DNA from: Deltaproteobacteria bacterium
GTDB taxonomy: Bacteria > Desulfobacterota > Binatia > Binatales > Binataceae
Direction of reading: 5' to 3'
Assembly: GCA_021799555.1 (NCBI GenBank)
Contig: JAJZAG010000027.1
Coordinates: 1-19,617 of the forward strand
DNA: 19,617 nt
The notes beneath the pieces were generated by a model. The model had not been told where the DNA came from and did no database searches. It saw only the letters and a list, made by a program, of their open reading frames with translations. The translations under genes were made by a program, and so were the position numbers. This document shows positions 6,906 to 14,515 of this stretch, one piece after another; position 1 is the stretch's first letter, and each line of letters starts with the position of its first letter.

Positions 6906-7133
6906 CCTCGTCGTCAATGATCTTCCTATGAGATGAGGCGTCACACAACAGGCTATCATTGCCGGCGCGATTTTCCGCATTTCGCGGGATTAGACGTAGC
7001 CGAGCTCGCGAAGTTTCGTCGGGCGCTTGCGGCGGACTGTGCCGCCCACCAGTGTATCAACTCCCGATTGCCCGTGGGCCGGTTTCGCGCCATGATCGTC
7101 CAGCAGGTCTCCCCGGGGGAATCCAATAGCCAC

Positions 7134-7499
7134 ATGAACAAGTCTTCACAATCTACCGTGCGCGAAGCGGACACCGCGCGAACACCCGCCTTTGTCATGG
7201 ACGGCGCGGGAAAAGTAGTGCAATGGACCCAAGAAGCCGAAGAGATTTTCGGATGGCCAAGCGGCGAAGCGGTTGGCCGGAAGCTCTCCGAATTGATCAT
7301 TCCAGAGCGCAATCGCGCCGCTCATGAAGCCGGACTCAGTCACTTCATGTCGGCGGGCGGCCGCGGTGCGCTGCTCAATCGCAAGCTTAATTTGGTGATG
7401 AGGCATCGCGATGGCCGCGAGTTCACGTTGGCGATAACGATAGGCTCGCAAAAGAGTGCCGATGCTCGTATTTTCCCGACCTATTTCGAGCGCGATTGA
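7134..7499 (+). CDS. Stand-alone PAS-domain protein
   Basis: The 121-residue protein is essentially one PAS domain (about 18-121): FVMDGAGKVVQWTQEAEEIFGW, the G-R-K-L-S-E-L-I-I-P helix, then HRDGREFTLAITIG. PAS domains sense ligands or redox/light state or mediate dimerisation. The frame stops at YFERD, where most PAS domains run on into a D-I-T-E-R linker to an output domain; none follows. It could be a free-standing sensor for the hybrid kinase 178 bp downstream, or a remnant of a longer sensor. ATG 7134 has GGGGGA at 7115-7120 (13 nt). In-frame ATGs at 7092 and 6933 are possible but their extra residues look non-coding. The 228 bp between this gene and the divergent VWA start holds no promoter I can defend. 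Confidence 0.7.
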   Translation: MNKSSQSTVREADTARTPAFVMDGAGKVVQWTQEAEEIFGWPSGEAVGRKLSELIIPERNRAAHEAGLSHFMSAGGRGALLNRKLNLVMRHRDGREFTLAITIGSQKSADARIFPTYFERD

Positions 7500-7537
7500 C
7501 TGTGCGCGCGAAACCCACACGGTCTGGGCCCGTAAGT

Positions 7538-7574
7538 CCTGCAGCCGGCGGCAAGCCTTTGCCTGAACGGCAGG
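7538..7574 (+). other. Nested hairpin between PAS gene and hybrid kinase gene
   Basis: CCTGC (7538-7542) pairs with GCAGG (7570-7574), and inside it GGCAA (7550-7554) pairs with TTGCC (7559-7563) around a GCCT loop. No T-tract follows, so it is not a clear terminator. It may be an mRNA structure in the 178 bp leader of the kinase. Confidence 0.25.
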
Positions 7575-7677
7575 ATGACGCCACAAACGGACGATGCGCG
7601 CGTCGCCTGCTATCGCGATCAGACATTCGCCCGTCGTCCCGCAACGGCACGGCTGTTGCTGCATTGACTAGACGATT

Positions 7678-9903
7678 ATGAGCGCGGCAAGCGAAAACTT
7701 CGCAAACGACGGCGGTTCTTCTTCCCTTGCGGGCGGAACGGAGCTTGCCGTTGCATCTGCGCGACGGACTTTCGGCGCCGATGAGACATCGCGCGCCTCA
7801 GGGGTCTTGGATGTCAGCGAGGGCGCGCGCCGCGTCGCGGCCGGTTCACTGATCTTACTTGCGGTTCAGCTCCTCTACATTCATGGCGACATCGCACTAC
7901 CTGCCACCGTTCGCGAATCGTTCGTGCTGCGCCATGTCGCGAATATCGCCGTGATGGCAATCTGCGTGATCGCGATGTTGCGTCCGCGCCTGATGCGCCA
8001 TTGGCGCGAAACCGCGCTCGGAGGATGCGCTTTTATCGCGCTTAACGGGGCCTATTCGGGGATTCTGATTCACGCTCCACTGACCCAACTCTTCGCAGTG
8101 ATCGTGATCGCGATCGGCAGCGCCGCACTGCTGCCATGGAACGGATGGTGGCAGGGTGCGCTCAACGCGGTATGCGCGGGTACCTTCACGATCACGGCCC
8201 TGGCGGCGCCGGGCGGTGACGTCGCTTCGCACTTCTGGGCGGTCCTGATCGGCGCGCTCGCGGTCGCGCAGGCAAGCGCCATTTTTGCCGAGCGAGTGCG
8301 CCGTGAACGGCGCAACTTCGAACGCGAGTTGCACGAGAACGCGGCGAAGTTCGAGAGTGTATTCCGCCACAGCCTCGATCCAATCTCGATTCAGCGGCTT
8401 TCCGATCTCAAGTTTATCGATGTAAACGACGCTTTCTTACGCGCGTCGGGATATGCGCGTTCCGAAATCCTCGGCCACGACCCTTTCGAGGTCCATATGA
8501 TTGGCTCGCCCGACGAACTCTCCGAGCTCGGCGAGAACCTTGCCGCACACGGCAAGGCGCACAATATCGAGATTAATTTCCGCGGTCGTTCCGGAACGGC
8601 TTCGCCGACCCTGGTATCGGCCTCAATCCTGGAAATCGGCGGCGAGAATTGCGTCCTCTCGATCCTGCGCGATATCTCAGCGCTCAAGCGCGCCGAGGCC
8701 CAAATCGTCGCCGCCGGCGAAGCCGCGCTGGCGGCGACTCGCGCCAAATCCGAGTTTCTGGCCGGCATGAGCCACGAGATCCGCACGCCGATGAACGCGA
8801 TGCTGGGGATGGCCGACCTGCTCTGGGACTCGCAACTTTCGCCCGAACAGCGCGAGTTCGTGCGCATTTTCCGTACGACTGGCGACGCGATGCTCAAGCT
8901 GATCGACAATATTCTCGATCTTTCCAAGGTCGAAGCCGGACGGCTGACACTTGAATCGGCCGATTTCAACTTGCGCGAGATGGTCGAAAGTACGATCGAC
9001 GCGCTCGCGATCCGAGCCCGCGAAAAGGGGTTGGCGCTGACCTGTCAGATCGATCCCGACGTTCCCGTCGTCGTCACCGGCGACGCGCTCCGCTTGCGCC
9101 AGGTGCTGTTTAATATCATCGGCAACGCGATCAAATTCACGGAGCACGGCTCAGTAGCGCTGGCCGTCAGCACCGAGCCGAACGGCCTCCGCGCCGACGC
9201 GATACACTTCACGGTCGCCGACACTGGAATCGGAATTCCTCCCGATCGTGTCGGCGAGATTTTTGAGGAATTCACGCAAGTCGATTCCTCGACGACGCGC
9301 AAGTATGGCGGCACTGGCCTGGGTCTCGCCATCGCCAGCCGCCTGGTGCGTCTAATGGGTGGATCGATCGACGTGCAAAGCGAGCTCGGACGCGGTAGCG
9401 TTTTCCGTTTCGCCGTGCGGATCGCGGCGGCGGCTCCACAAGTTACATCTTCGCATGATCCCGCGCACGCGCCCGCGGCGGACCCATCCCTGCAATCGCT
9501 CAAGATTCTGCTCGCCGAGGACTCCGACGACAACCGCGCTCTGATTCGAGCCTATCTTGCAAAGACCCGCCATGTCGTTGATACCGCGATCGATGGCGCG
9601 AGTGCCGTCGAAAAATATCGCGCCGGATACTACGACCTGGTGCTTATGGACGTGCAGATGCCGGTGATGGACGGCCATTCCGCTGCCCGCGCGATTCGAG
9701 ATTTCGAGCGGAAAACAGGACGTCCGCGCACCCCGATTTACGCGCTGACCGCGTTTGCGTTTCGCGACGATGCCGAGAAAACCCGCGCCGCCGGATGCGA
9801 CGGGCACCTGACCAAGCCGATAAAAAAGGCCACCCTGCTCGCGCTGCTTGACGAGCAGATGCGTTCGGCGCCTAATCGTCAAATATCAGCCGCGGGCTCC
9901 TGA
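7678..9903 (+). CDS. Hybrid sensor histidine kinase: membrane-PAS-HisKA-HATPase-receiver
   Basis: The 741-residue protein has a poorly conserved 50-residue N-terminus, then about six transmembrane helices (53-70, 84-101, 111-131, 137-153, 157-176, 184-204). A PAS domain (about 222-336) and short coiled linker follow. HisKA has phospho-acceptor His366 in SHEIRTP. HATPase has N483, D515 in DTGIGI and GGTGLGL (544-550). After an Ala/Pro linker comes a receiver (608-728) with acidic pair E614/D615, phospho-acceptor Asp658 in MDVQMP and Lys713. All catalytic residues are present. The chain resembles BarA/LuxQ-type hybrids without an Hpt domain, so a separate Hpt and response regulator must exist elsewhere. 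No HAMP or periplasmic sensor is seen; sensing is likely by the membrane block or PAS. No clear ribosome site precedes ATG 7678. Confidence 0.93.
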   Translation: MSAASENFANDGGSSSLAGGTELAVASARRTFGADETSRASGVLDVSEGARRVAAGSLILLAVQLLYIHGDIALPATVRESFVLRHVANIAVMAICVIAMLRPRLMRHWRETALGGCAFIALNGAYSGILIHAPLTQLFAVIVIAIGSAALLPWNGWWQGALNAVCAGTFTITALAAPGGDVASHFWAVLIGALAVAQASAIFAERVRRERRNFERELHENAAKFESVFRHSLDPISIQRLSDLKFIDVNDAFLRASGYARSEILGHDPFEVHMIGSPDELSELGENLAAHGKAHNIEINFRGRSGTASPTLVSASILEIGGENCVLSILRDISALKRAEAQIVAAGEAALAATRAKSEFLAGMSHEIRTPMNAMLGMADLLWDSQLSPEQREFVRIFRTTGDAMLKLIDNILDLSKVEAGRLTLESADFNLREMVESTIDALAIRAREKGLALTCQIDPDVPVVVTGDALRLRQVLFNIIGNAIKFTEHGSVALAVSTEPNGLRADAIHFTVADTGIGIPPDRVGEIFEEFTQVDSSTTRKYGGTGLGLAIASRLVRLMGGSIDVQSELGRGSVFRFAVRIAAAAPQVTSSHDPAHAPAADPSLQSLKILLAEDSDDNRALIRAYLAKTRHVVDTAIDGASAVEKYRAGYYDLVLMDVQMPVMDGHSAARAIRDFERKTGRPRTPIYALTAFAFRDDAEKTRAAGCDGHLTKPIKKATLLALLDEQMRSAPNRQISAAGS

Positions 9904-10026
9904 AGCCATGGTCCAGCCAAGCGGAGTTTCTTCCTCGCGTCCCACCGCGCGTGCGTGTTAGGGTTGCGGTTGCGCGACGAGACCGCCGTTTCGCGGTAGC
10001 GATCGCTCCCTTCCCCGGAGCTCACG

Positions 10027-12168
10027 ATGCGGCAGTTGAGCGAAGTCGAAATTCTCCGGTTCCTTCTCCAAATCGGCTTGCTCCTCGCAGCCAGCCGAAT
10101 AATGGCCGACCTGATGAAGCGCATCGGGCAGGCGGCGGTGGTCGGCGAGTTGCTCGCCGGAGTTCTGCTCGGACCGTCGATCCTCGGACAAGCTGCCCCG
10201 GCTCTGTACACACTGATCTTTCCGCAAACAGGCGCCGCGATGCACCTGCTCGAAGCGGTCGCGTGGACCGGCGCAGTCGCGCTGCTGCTGTTTATCGGGC
10301 TCGAGACTGATTTGCGGCTGCTGAGCGGAATGGGTCGCGCGGTCGTGGCGATTTCTGGCCTGGGGATCGCGCTGCCGCTCGCGAGCGGAGTGACCATCGG
10401 CCTGCTGATCCCCGCGCATCACCTCATTGCACCCGAGCAGCGGCTTATCTTCGCGTTGTTTATCGGCGTCGCAATTTCGATTTCGGCGGTGCCGGTGATC
10501 GCGAAAATCCTGCTCGACCTCGGCCTTATGCGCCGCGACCTCGGAATGCTGATCCTGGCGTGCGGGATTCTCGACGACACGATCGGATGGATCCTGCTCT
10601 CGATTGTGGCTGGACTGGCCCGCCGCGGCATTATCGACATCATGTCGGTGACAAGATTAGTCGCTGAGACGGCGGTATTTCTTGGCTTTTGCTACTTCGC
10701 CGGAACCCTGCTCACCGGACGGTTTCTGCGCTGGGTCGATGACCGCACCTACGTCGAACACGCGAAGTTCAGCGCGATAATTGTGATCGGACTGGCCTGC
10801 GCGGTGATCGCGCAGGCGATCGGACTGCATGCCGTGTTCGGCGCGTTTATCGCCGGCCTGATGATCACCCAGTCAGCGCGCGTCCGGCCCGCTGACGTCA
10901 GTGAAATCGAACGGCTCGCGACCGGCTTTCTCGCACCGATCTTTTTCGCATACTCCGGCCTGCTCGCGAACCTTTCGGCACTGCGCGCTCCGGGAATCGC
11001 ACTCCTTATTCTCGCAGTAGGATGCGCGACGAAGCTCGTCGGATGCAGTCTGGGCGGAATCATAGGCGATCTCAAATGGCGCGAGTCGCTGGCGGTCGCG
11101 ATCGGAATGAACGCGCGCGGCGGAATGGGAATTATCGTCGCGCTGGTCGGCCTGACGCTTGGCGTGCTGACGCCCTCGATGTACACGGTGCTGCTGCTCT
11201 TCGCGTTCGTCACCTCACTGATGACGCCGCCGTTGCTCAGTTGGGCAATCGGCGCAACTACGCAGCGTGCTAGCGAGGCCGATCGAATCGAGCGCGAGAA
11301 GCTGCTCGCACGGCTACCGTTCTCGCACGAGGGCGCCAAGTTGCTCGTGCTGAGCGGCGGCGGTCCCCACGCCGATCTCGCGGCGCATCTGGCGGCCGCG
11401 CTCGCCAACCACAAAGACTCGAGCATCACCGTCTTTCGCGCCGCCGCCAACGGCACGACCGCGAGGCCAGCCTGGTTTGACGACCAGTTCGTGCGCATCA
11501 AAGCGATCGCCGAGCAGGCCGGCGCTAAAAATATCCATCAGCGCACCGGCAGCGGCGACACTATCGCCGAGGCGATCGTCGCCGAAGCCGCGCGCGGCTA
11601 CGACGTGGTCTTCGCCGGCGCGTCGCATCTCAGCGGATACGACAACCTGGGCGGCGACGTGCTGCGCAGCCTCGTCGCCACCGCGCGCGCTCCCGTCGTG
11701 ATCGTGCGCGGAGGTGATACCGCCGTCCCTTTTTCGCGCGTGCTCACGCCCACTTCGGGCGCGGCCTTCGCGCGGCTAGGCGCAACCGTGGCGATGCAAT
11801 ATGCGCGCGCGTTCGGATCGCAGGTAACCGCGCTCTATGTCCGCGAGGCTTCGCTGGTTGCGTTGCCGATTCTGGGCGCCGGCGACGCGCCACGTGCCGC
11901 GGAGGGACGCCAATTTGTCGATGAAATCAGCAAGCTAGGCCAAGAACTCGGCGTCAACGTCGAAGCACGCGTCAGCACCGGCCGCAAGGCCGAGAACGTG
12001 ATCCTATCCACCGTAGCAAAGGACAACGTCGGCCTGCTCGTGATGGGCGTGCTGTTCCGTTCTTCGGACGAGCGCCTGTTCTTCGGCCGCAAGGTAAGCG
12101 AAATTATCCGCAAGGCTCGATGTGCAGTCGCGGTCGTCGTACCGCCGCAATCAAAAGCTGGCTCATAG
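10027..12168 (+). CDS. CPA2 cation:proton antiporter with two C-terminal Usp domains
   Basis: Of 713 residues, about 1-410 form 12-13 transmembrane helices of the NapA/Kef-type exchanger fold. These include VVGELLAGVLLGP (38-50), FIGLETDL (89-96), the ion-binding Asp183-Asp184 in ILDDTIGW, a conserved Lys336 in ATKLVG and ARGGMGII (363-370). The Asp-Asp pair suggests electrogenic Na+/H+ exchange as in NapA/NhaA. Residues about 435-562 and 568-706 are tandem Usp-like domains. The second keeps a nucleotide-loop pattern (G674 then F-F-G-R-K-V-S); the first has GASHLSGYDNLGGD and looks degenerate. There is no RCK/TrkA-N domain; Usp domains probably take over cytosolic regulation. GGAG at 10017-10020 gives 6 nt spacing. 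A 10-bp palindrome AGCGATCGCT (9998-10007) lies in the leader but is common in such DNA. Confidence 0.9.
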   Translation: MRQLSEVEILRFLLQIGLLLAASRIMADLMKRIGQAAVVGELLAGVLLGPSILGQAAPALYTLIFPQTGAAMHLLEAVAWTGAVALLLFIGLETDLRLLSGMGRAVVAISGLGIALPLASGVTIGLLIPAHHLIAPEQRLIFALFIGVAISISAVPVIAKILLDLGLMRRDLGMLILACGILDDTIGWILLSIVAGLARRGIIDIMSVTRLVAETAVFLGFCYFAGTLLTGRFLRWVDDRTYVEHAKFSAIIVIGLACAVIAQAIGLHAVFGAFIAGLMITQSARVRPADVSEIERLATGFLAPIFFAYSGLLANLSALRAPGIALLILAVGCATKLVGCSLGGIIGDLKWRESLAVAIGMNARGGMGIIVALVGLTLGVLTPSMYTVLLLFAFVTSLMTPPLLSWAIGATTQRASEADRIEREKLLARLPFSHEGAKLLVLSGGGPHADLAAHLAAALANHKDSSITVFRAAANGTTARPAWFDDQFVRIKAIAEQAGAKNIHQRTGSGDTIAEAIVAEAARGYDVVFAGASHLSGYDNLGGDVLRSLVATARAPVVIVRGGDTAVPFSRVLTPTSGAAFARLGATVAMQYARAFGSQVTALYVREASLVALPILGAGDAPRAAEGRQFVDEISKLGQELGVNVEARVSTGRKAENVILSTVAKDNVGLLVMGVLFRSSDERLFFGRKVSEIIRKARCAVAVVVPPQSKAGS

Positions 12169-12225
12169 GCTGCGGCTTTACCGTGCAGTACGCGCGATGC
12201 TACTGAATCGGCCGGAGGCATCCGA

Positions 12226-13392
12226 ATGGACCCGCATCAGGAGATTTGCCGCGCGATCGACGCGTACCGCGAAACCGCAGTCACGACGAGCCACGCGATA
12301 CACGAGCATCCCGAGCTGAAATTCAAGGAAGTTTTCGCCGCCGAGCAACTTTGCGCTGCGGCGAGTGCTCTCGGAATTCACGTGGAGCGCGCCGTAGCAG
12401 GACTCGAGACCGCCTTTCGCGCCGATTTTGGCGCGGGCGGACCAACCATCGCAATTCTCGCTGAATACGATGCGCTGCCAAACGGTCATTCGTGCGGGCA
12501 TAACTTGATAGCAGGCGCCGCGCTCGCCGCCGTCGCCGGACTGCATGCGATCGCGCCGCAACTCAAAGGCAAGATCGTTTTCATGGGAACGCCCGCCGAA
12601 GAAGGCGGCGGCGGAAAGATAATCCTGATGAATCGCGGCGCGCTCAAAGACGTGGACGCCGCGATGATGGCGCACCCAATGGACGGCGAATGGTCCACAA
12701 TGCCCGCACTGGCGACCTACGGCGTGCGGCTGAAATTCCACGGCAAGGCCGCTCATGCCGCGATCGCTCCGTGGGACGGTTCGAGCGCGCTGGCCGCGAT
12801 GCTCCAGACGTTTTACGCTGTCGATCAAGCGCGTTTACACCTTCGCGACGGTTCCCGCGTCCACGGCATCATCACCAACGGCGGCCAAGCGACCAATATC
12901 ATTCCTGAACTTACCGAGTGCCATTTCGTGACCCGCGCGCTCACCAGCAAATACGCCAAGGAGATTGCTGAGCGGGTGACGCAGTGCGCACGCGGCGCCG
13001 CGATGGCCGCGGGAACGCGAGTCGAGGAGACTATCACTTCCGGATATAAAAACATGGTCACCAATCTCACCCTCGCCCATCGATACGCCGAACATTCGAG
13101 GGCGCTAGGCGCGCCGTCGCCAGATCCGCCGCCGGGGCTGCCTACAGGGAGCACAGACATGGGCGACGTAAGTCATCGCATGATCGCGATTCATCCAGTC
13201 TTCGCGATCTCGAATCCCGGCGAGGGCACCTGCCACGAGGACGTTTTCGTGCGTCACGCGGATTCCCCGCGCGGTTACGACGCAATGATCCGGGTGGCAA
13301 AAGCGCTCGCGATGACGGCGTACGATCTGATCGCCGAACCGGAGCTGTTAGCGGCGGCCAAGGCGGAATTCGCCGCCGGGCGAGGGACTTGA
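12226..13392 (+). CDS. M20-family amidohydrolase/dipeptidase (AbgB/PM20D2-like)
   Basis: The 388-residue cytosolic metallohydrolase has the M20 signature with the metal ligands of the aminoacylase-1/AbgB group: Cys90 and His92 in HSCGHN, Glu125/Glu126 in PAEEGGGG, His150 in MMAHP and His337 in TCHED. A dimerisation/lid domain is inserted at about 162-285 (FHGKAAHAA, then NIIPE and CHFVTRALT). Relatives cleave p-aminobenzoyl-glutamate, N-acyl amino acids or beta-alanyl dipeptides. The exact substrate is not readable. GGAGG at 12214-12218 is 7 nt before the ATG. It lies 57 bp after the antiporter in the same direction and may be co-transcribed, though a functional link is not obvious. It converges with the minus-strand gene train. 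Confidence 0.9.
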   Translation: MDPHQEICRAIDAYRETAVTTSHAIHEHPELKFKEVFAAEQLCAAASALGIHVERAVAGLETAFRADFGAGGPTIAILAEYDALPNGHSCGHNLIAGAALAAVAGLHAIAPQLKGKIVFMGTPAEEGGGGKIILMNRGALKDVDAAMMAHPMDGEWSTMPALATYGVRLKFHGKAAHAAIAPWDGSSALAAMLQTFYAVDQARLHLRDGSRVHGIITNGGQATNIIPELTECHFVTRALTSKYAKEIAERVTQCARGAAMAAGTRVEETITSGYKNMVTNLTLAHRYAEHSRALGAPSPDPPPGLPTGSTDMGDVSHRMIAIHPVFAISNPGEGTCHEDVFVRHADSPRGYDAMIRVAKALAMTAYDLIAEPELLAAAKAEFAAGRGT

Positions 13393-13406
13393 GGCAATCG
13401 ACGAAC

Positions 13407-13421
13407 CCCGCGGCTCGCGGG
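13407..13421. terminator. Hairpin in the convergent gap (possible bidirectional terminator)
   Basis: CCCGCG (13407-13412) and CGCGGG (13416-13421) form a perfect stem with a GCT loop, with GGCA/TGCC outside it. It sits in the 40-bp gap between two converging genes. No T-tract follows on either strand. Confidence 0.35.
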
Positions 13422-13432
13422 CTGCCTGCGCC

Positions 13433-13825
13433 CTATGGAATCAACTTCTTCACGCAGCCCGCCCCGTACTGTGCTGGCATCGTGAATTTTCCGTCGGCAC
13501 CGCACGGAAAATCCATTGTCGCCGTCACCGCGTCAAGGTTCAGTTCGCCATAAAGATGCGGGAATAGCCTCTCGCGCGCATCGTCCGACAGCATACCTGC
13601 GGGAGGCACCGCGGCTTCGTAACGGAAAGGGGCGGTCAGACGATTTTCGTCGATGCAGAGCAGAAGAAGATCGCGATGTCCGAGAAAAAACCTATTCGCA
13701 GTCGTGAGCAACTGAGTGAGAGTCGAACAATGGATAAAGCCTTCCGCTTCAAATCCTTGGGGGCTATAGGCGCGCCGCAACTGCGCACGCTCCCATTCTT
13801 CGCGCCTGGCGATATGGAAAATCAT
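13433..13825 (-). CDS. DUF952 family protein
   Basis: The 130-residue protein starts MIFHIARREEWERAQ and has GFIHCST, a long helix, LLLCID, then FPHLYGELNLDAV. This is the DUF952 pattern: an ADP-ribosyltransferase-like small fold of unknown activity, with conserved G-F-I-H-x-S and F-P-H-L-Y-G. These are often fused or adjacent to varied metabolic genes, so the family has no settled role. A C-terminal extension of about 20 residues (MPAQYGAGCVKKLIP) follows the usual end. It starts 6 bp after the FmdB gene, without a clear ribosome site, so translation probably depends on coupling. It is the last gene of the minus-strand train. Confidence 0.8.
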   Translation of the reverse strand: MIFHIARREEWERAQLRRAYSPQGFEAEGFIHCSTLTQLLTTANRFFLGHRDLLLLCIDENRLTAPFRYEAAVPPAGMLSDDARERLFPHLYGELNLDAVTATMDFPCGADGKFTMPAQYGAGCVKKLIP

Positions 13826-13831
13826 GCGAGG

Positions 13832-14086
13832 CTAATGACAGGCACATCCGCCACCGCAGCATCCTCCGCCGCCTGTGAAGCGGTCGGCGCCGCTCGATGC
13901 AATAGCCTCCGCGCCAGCAGCCGCGGCGTCGCCGCTTGATCCCCGCGCGGCAAAAGTTGACATCTCGCGCACGATTCGGGCGCCGCCGCATCGCGGACAC
14001 TTTGCGCCGTCGTCGCCGCGTCCGGGCCGCGCGAAGGTCTCGAAGGATCGTTCGCAATCGGCGCAGCGATATTCGTAGATTGGCAC
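13832..14086 (-). CDS. FmdB-type zinc-ribbon protein
   Basis: The 84-residue protein opens with PIYEYRCADCERSFE and has KCPRCGG about 20 residues later, giving a CxxC...CxxC zinc ribbon (PF09723, FmdB/CxxC_CxxC_SSSS). An Ala/Gly-rich linker leads to a Gly/Cys-rich end, CCGGGCACH, that could bind metal. FmdB was linked to regulation of formamidase in methylotrophs, but most members have no proven role. The start is GTG (14086-14084), with GAGGAG in the end of the epimerase gene, 8 nt away. The gap to the epimerase stop is 5 bp, so it is translationally coupled. Confidence 0.85.
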   Translation of the reverse strand: MPIYEYRCADCERSFETFARPGRGDDGAKCPRCGGARIVREMSTFAARGSSGDAAAAGAEAIASSGADRFTGGGGCCGGGCACH

Positions 14087-14091
14087 GCTTG

Positions 14092-14496
14092 TTACTCCTC
14101 AATCGGCTGCGCGTACTCGACCAGCACGCCGCGGGTGGCCTTGGGATGCAGGAAGCAGATTAATCCGGCAAGCCCGTCGCGCGGATGCTGATCGATGAGC
14201 TGGATGCCCATCGCTTTGGCGGCTTCCAGTTCGCGCGCGACGTCGTCGGTTTCGAAGCAGATATGATGCAAGCCGCCGCCGCGACGGGCGAGAAACTTCG
14301 CCACGCCGCCGTCCGGGTTGATTGGCTCCAGCAACTCGATCTCGCTTTCACCGACTTTCAGCAGCGCCGCGCGCACGCCCTGTTCTGCGATCATCGCGCT
14401 CTTCGTGAACGCGAGACCGAGCGTGTGCTGCCAGAAGCGCAGCCCCGCTTCGAGATCGGACACGACCACGCCCACGTGATGAATCCGCTTCAACAT
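14092..14496 (-). CDS. mce: Methylmalonyl-CoA epimerase
   Basis: The 134-residue VOC protein has probable metal ligands His7 (HHVGVVV), Glu54 (EIELLEP), His77/78 (GGGLHHICF) and Glu127 (GVLVEYAQP). It matches the methylmalonyl-CoA epimerase pattern (LKRIHHVGVVVSDLE at the start, NPDGGVAKFLARRGGGLHH in the middle). It interconverts the (S) and (R) forms of methylmalonyl-CoA in propionate metabolism. The ATG at 14496 fits the family; the upstream in-frame extension to 14598 overlaps the TPR gene and is rejected. It follows the TPR stop by 19 bp. Mutase and carboxylase genes are not in the window. Confidence 0.85.
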   Translation of the reverse strand: MLKRIHHVGVVVSDLEAGLRFWQHTLGLAFTKSAMIAEQGVRAALLKVGESEIELLEPINPDGGVAKFLARRGGGLHHICFETDDVARELEAAKAMGIQLIDQHPRDGLAGLICFLHPKATRGVLVEYAQPIEE

Positions 14497-14515
14497 CGCG
14501 TCGCCCGTTTCTTTC

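Noticed and set aside
7664..7669. TTGACT close to the hybrid kinase start as a -35 element
   Set aside because: The matching -10 would fall inside the coding region after ATG 7678 and no hexamer fits.
9998..10007. AGCGATCGCT palindrome as an operator for the antiporter gene
   Set aside because: GCGATCGC-like words recur inside coding genes of this window, so it is not specific to a regulatory site.
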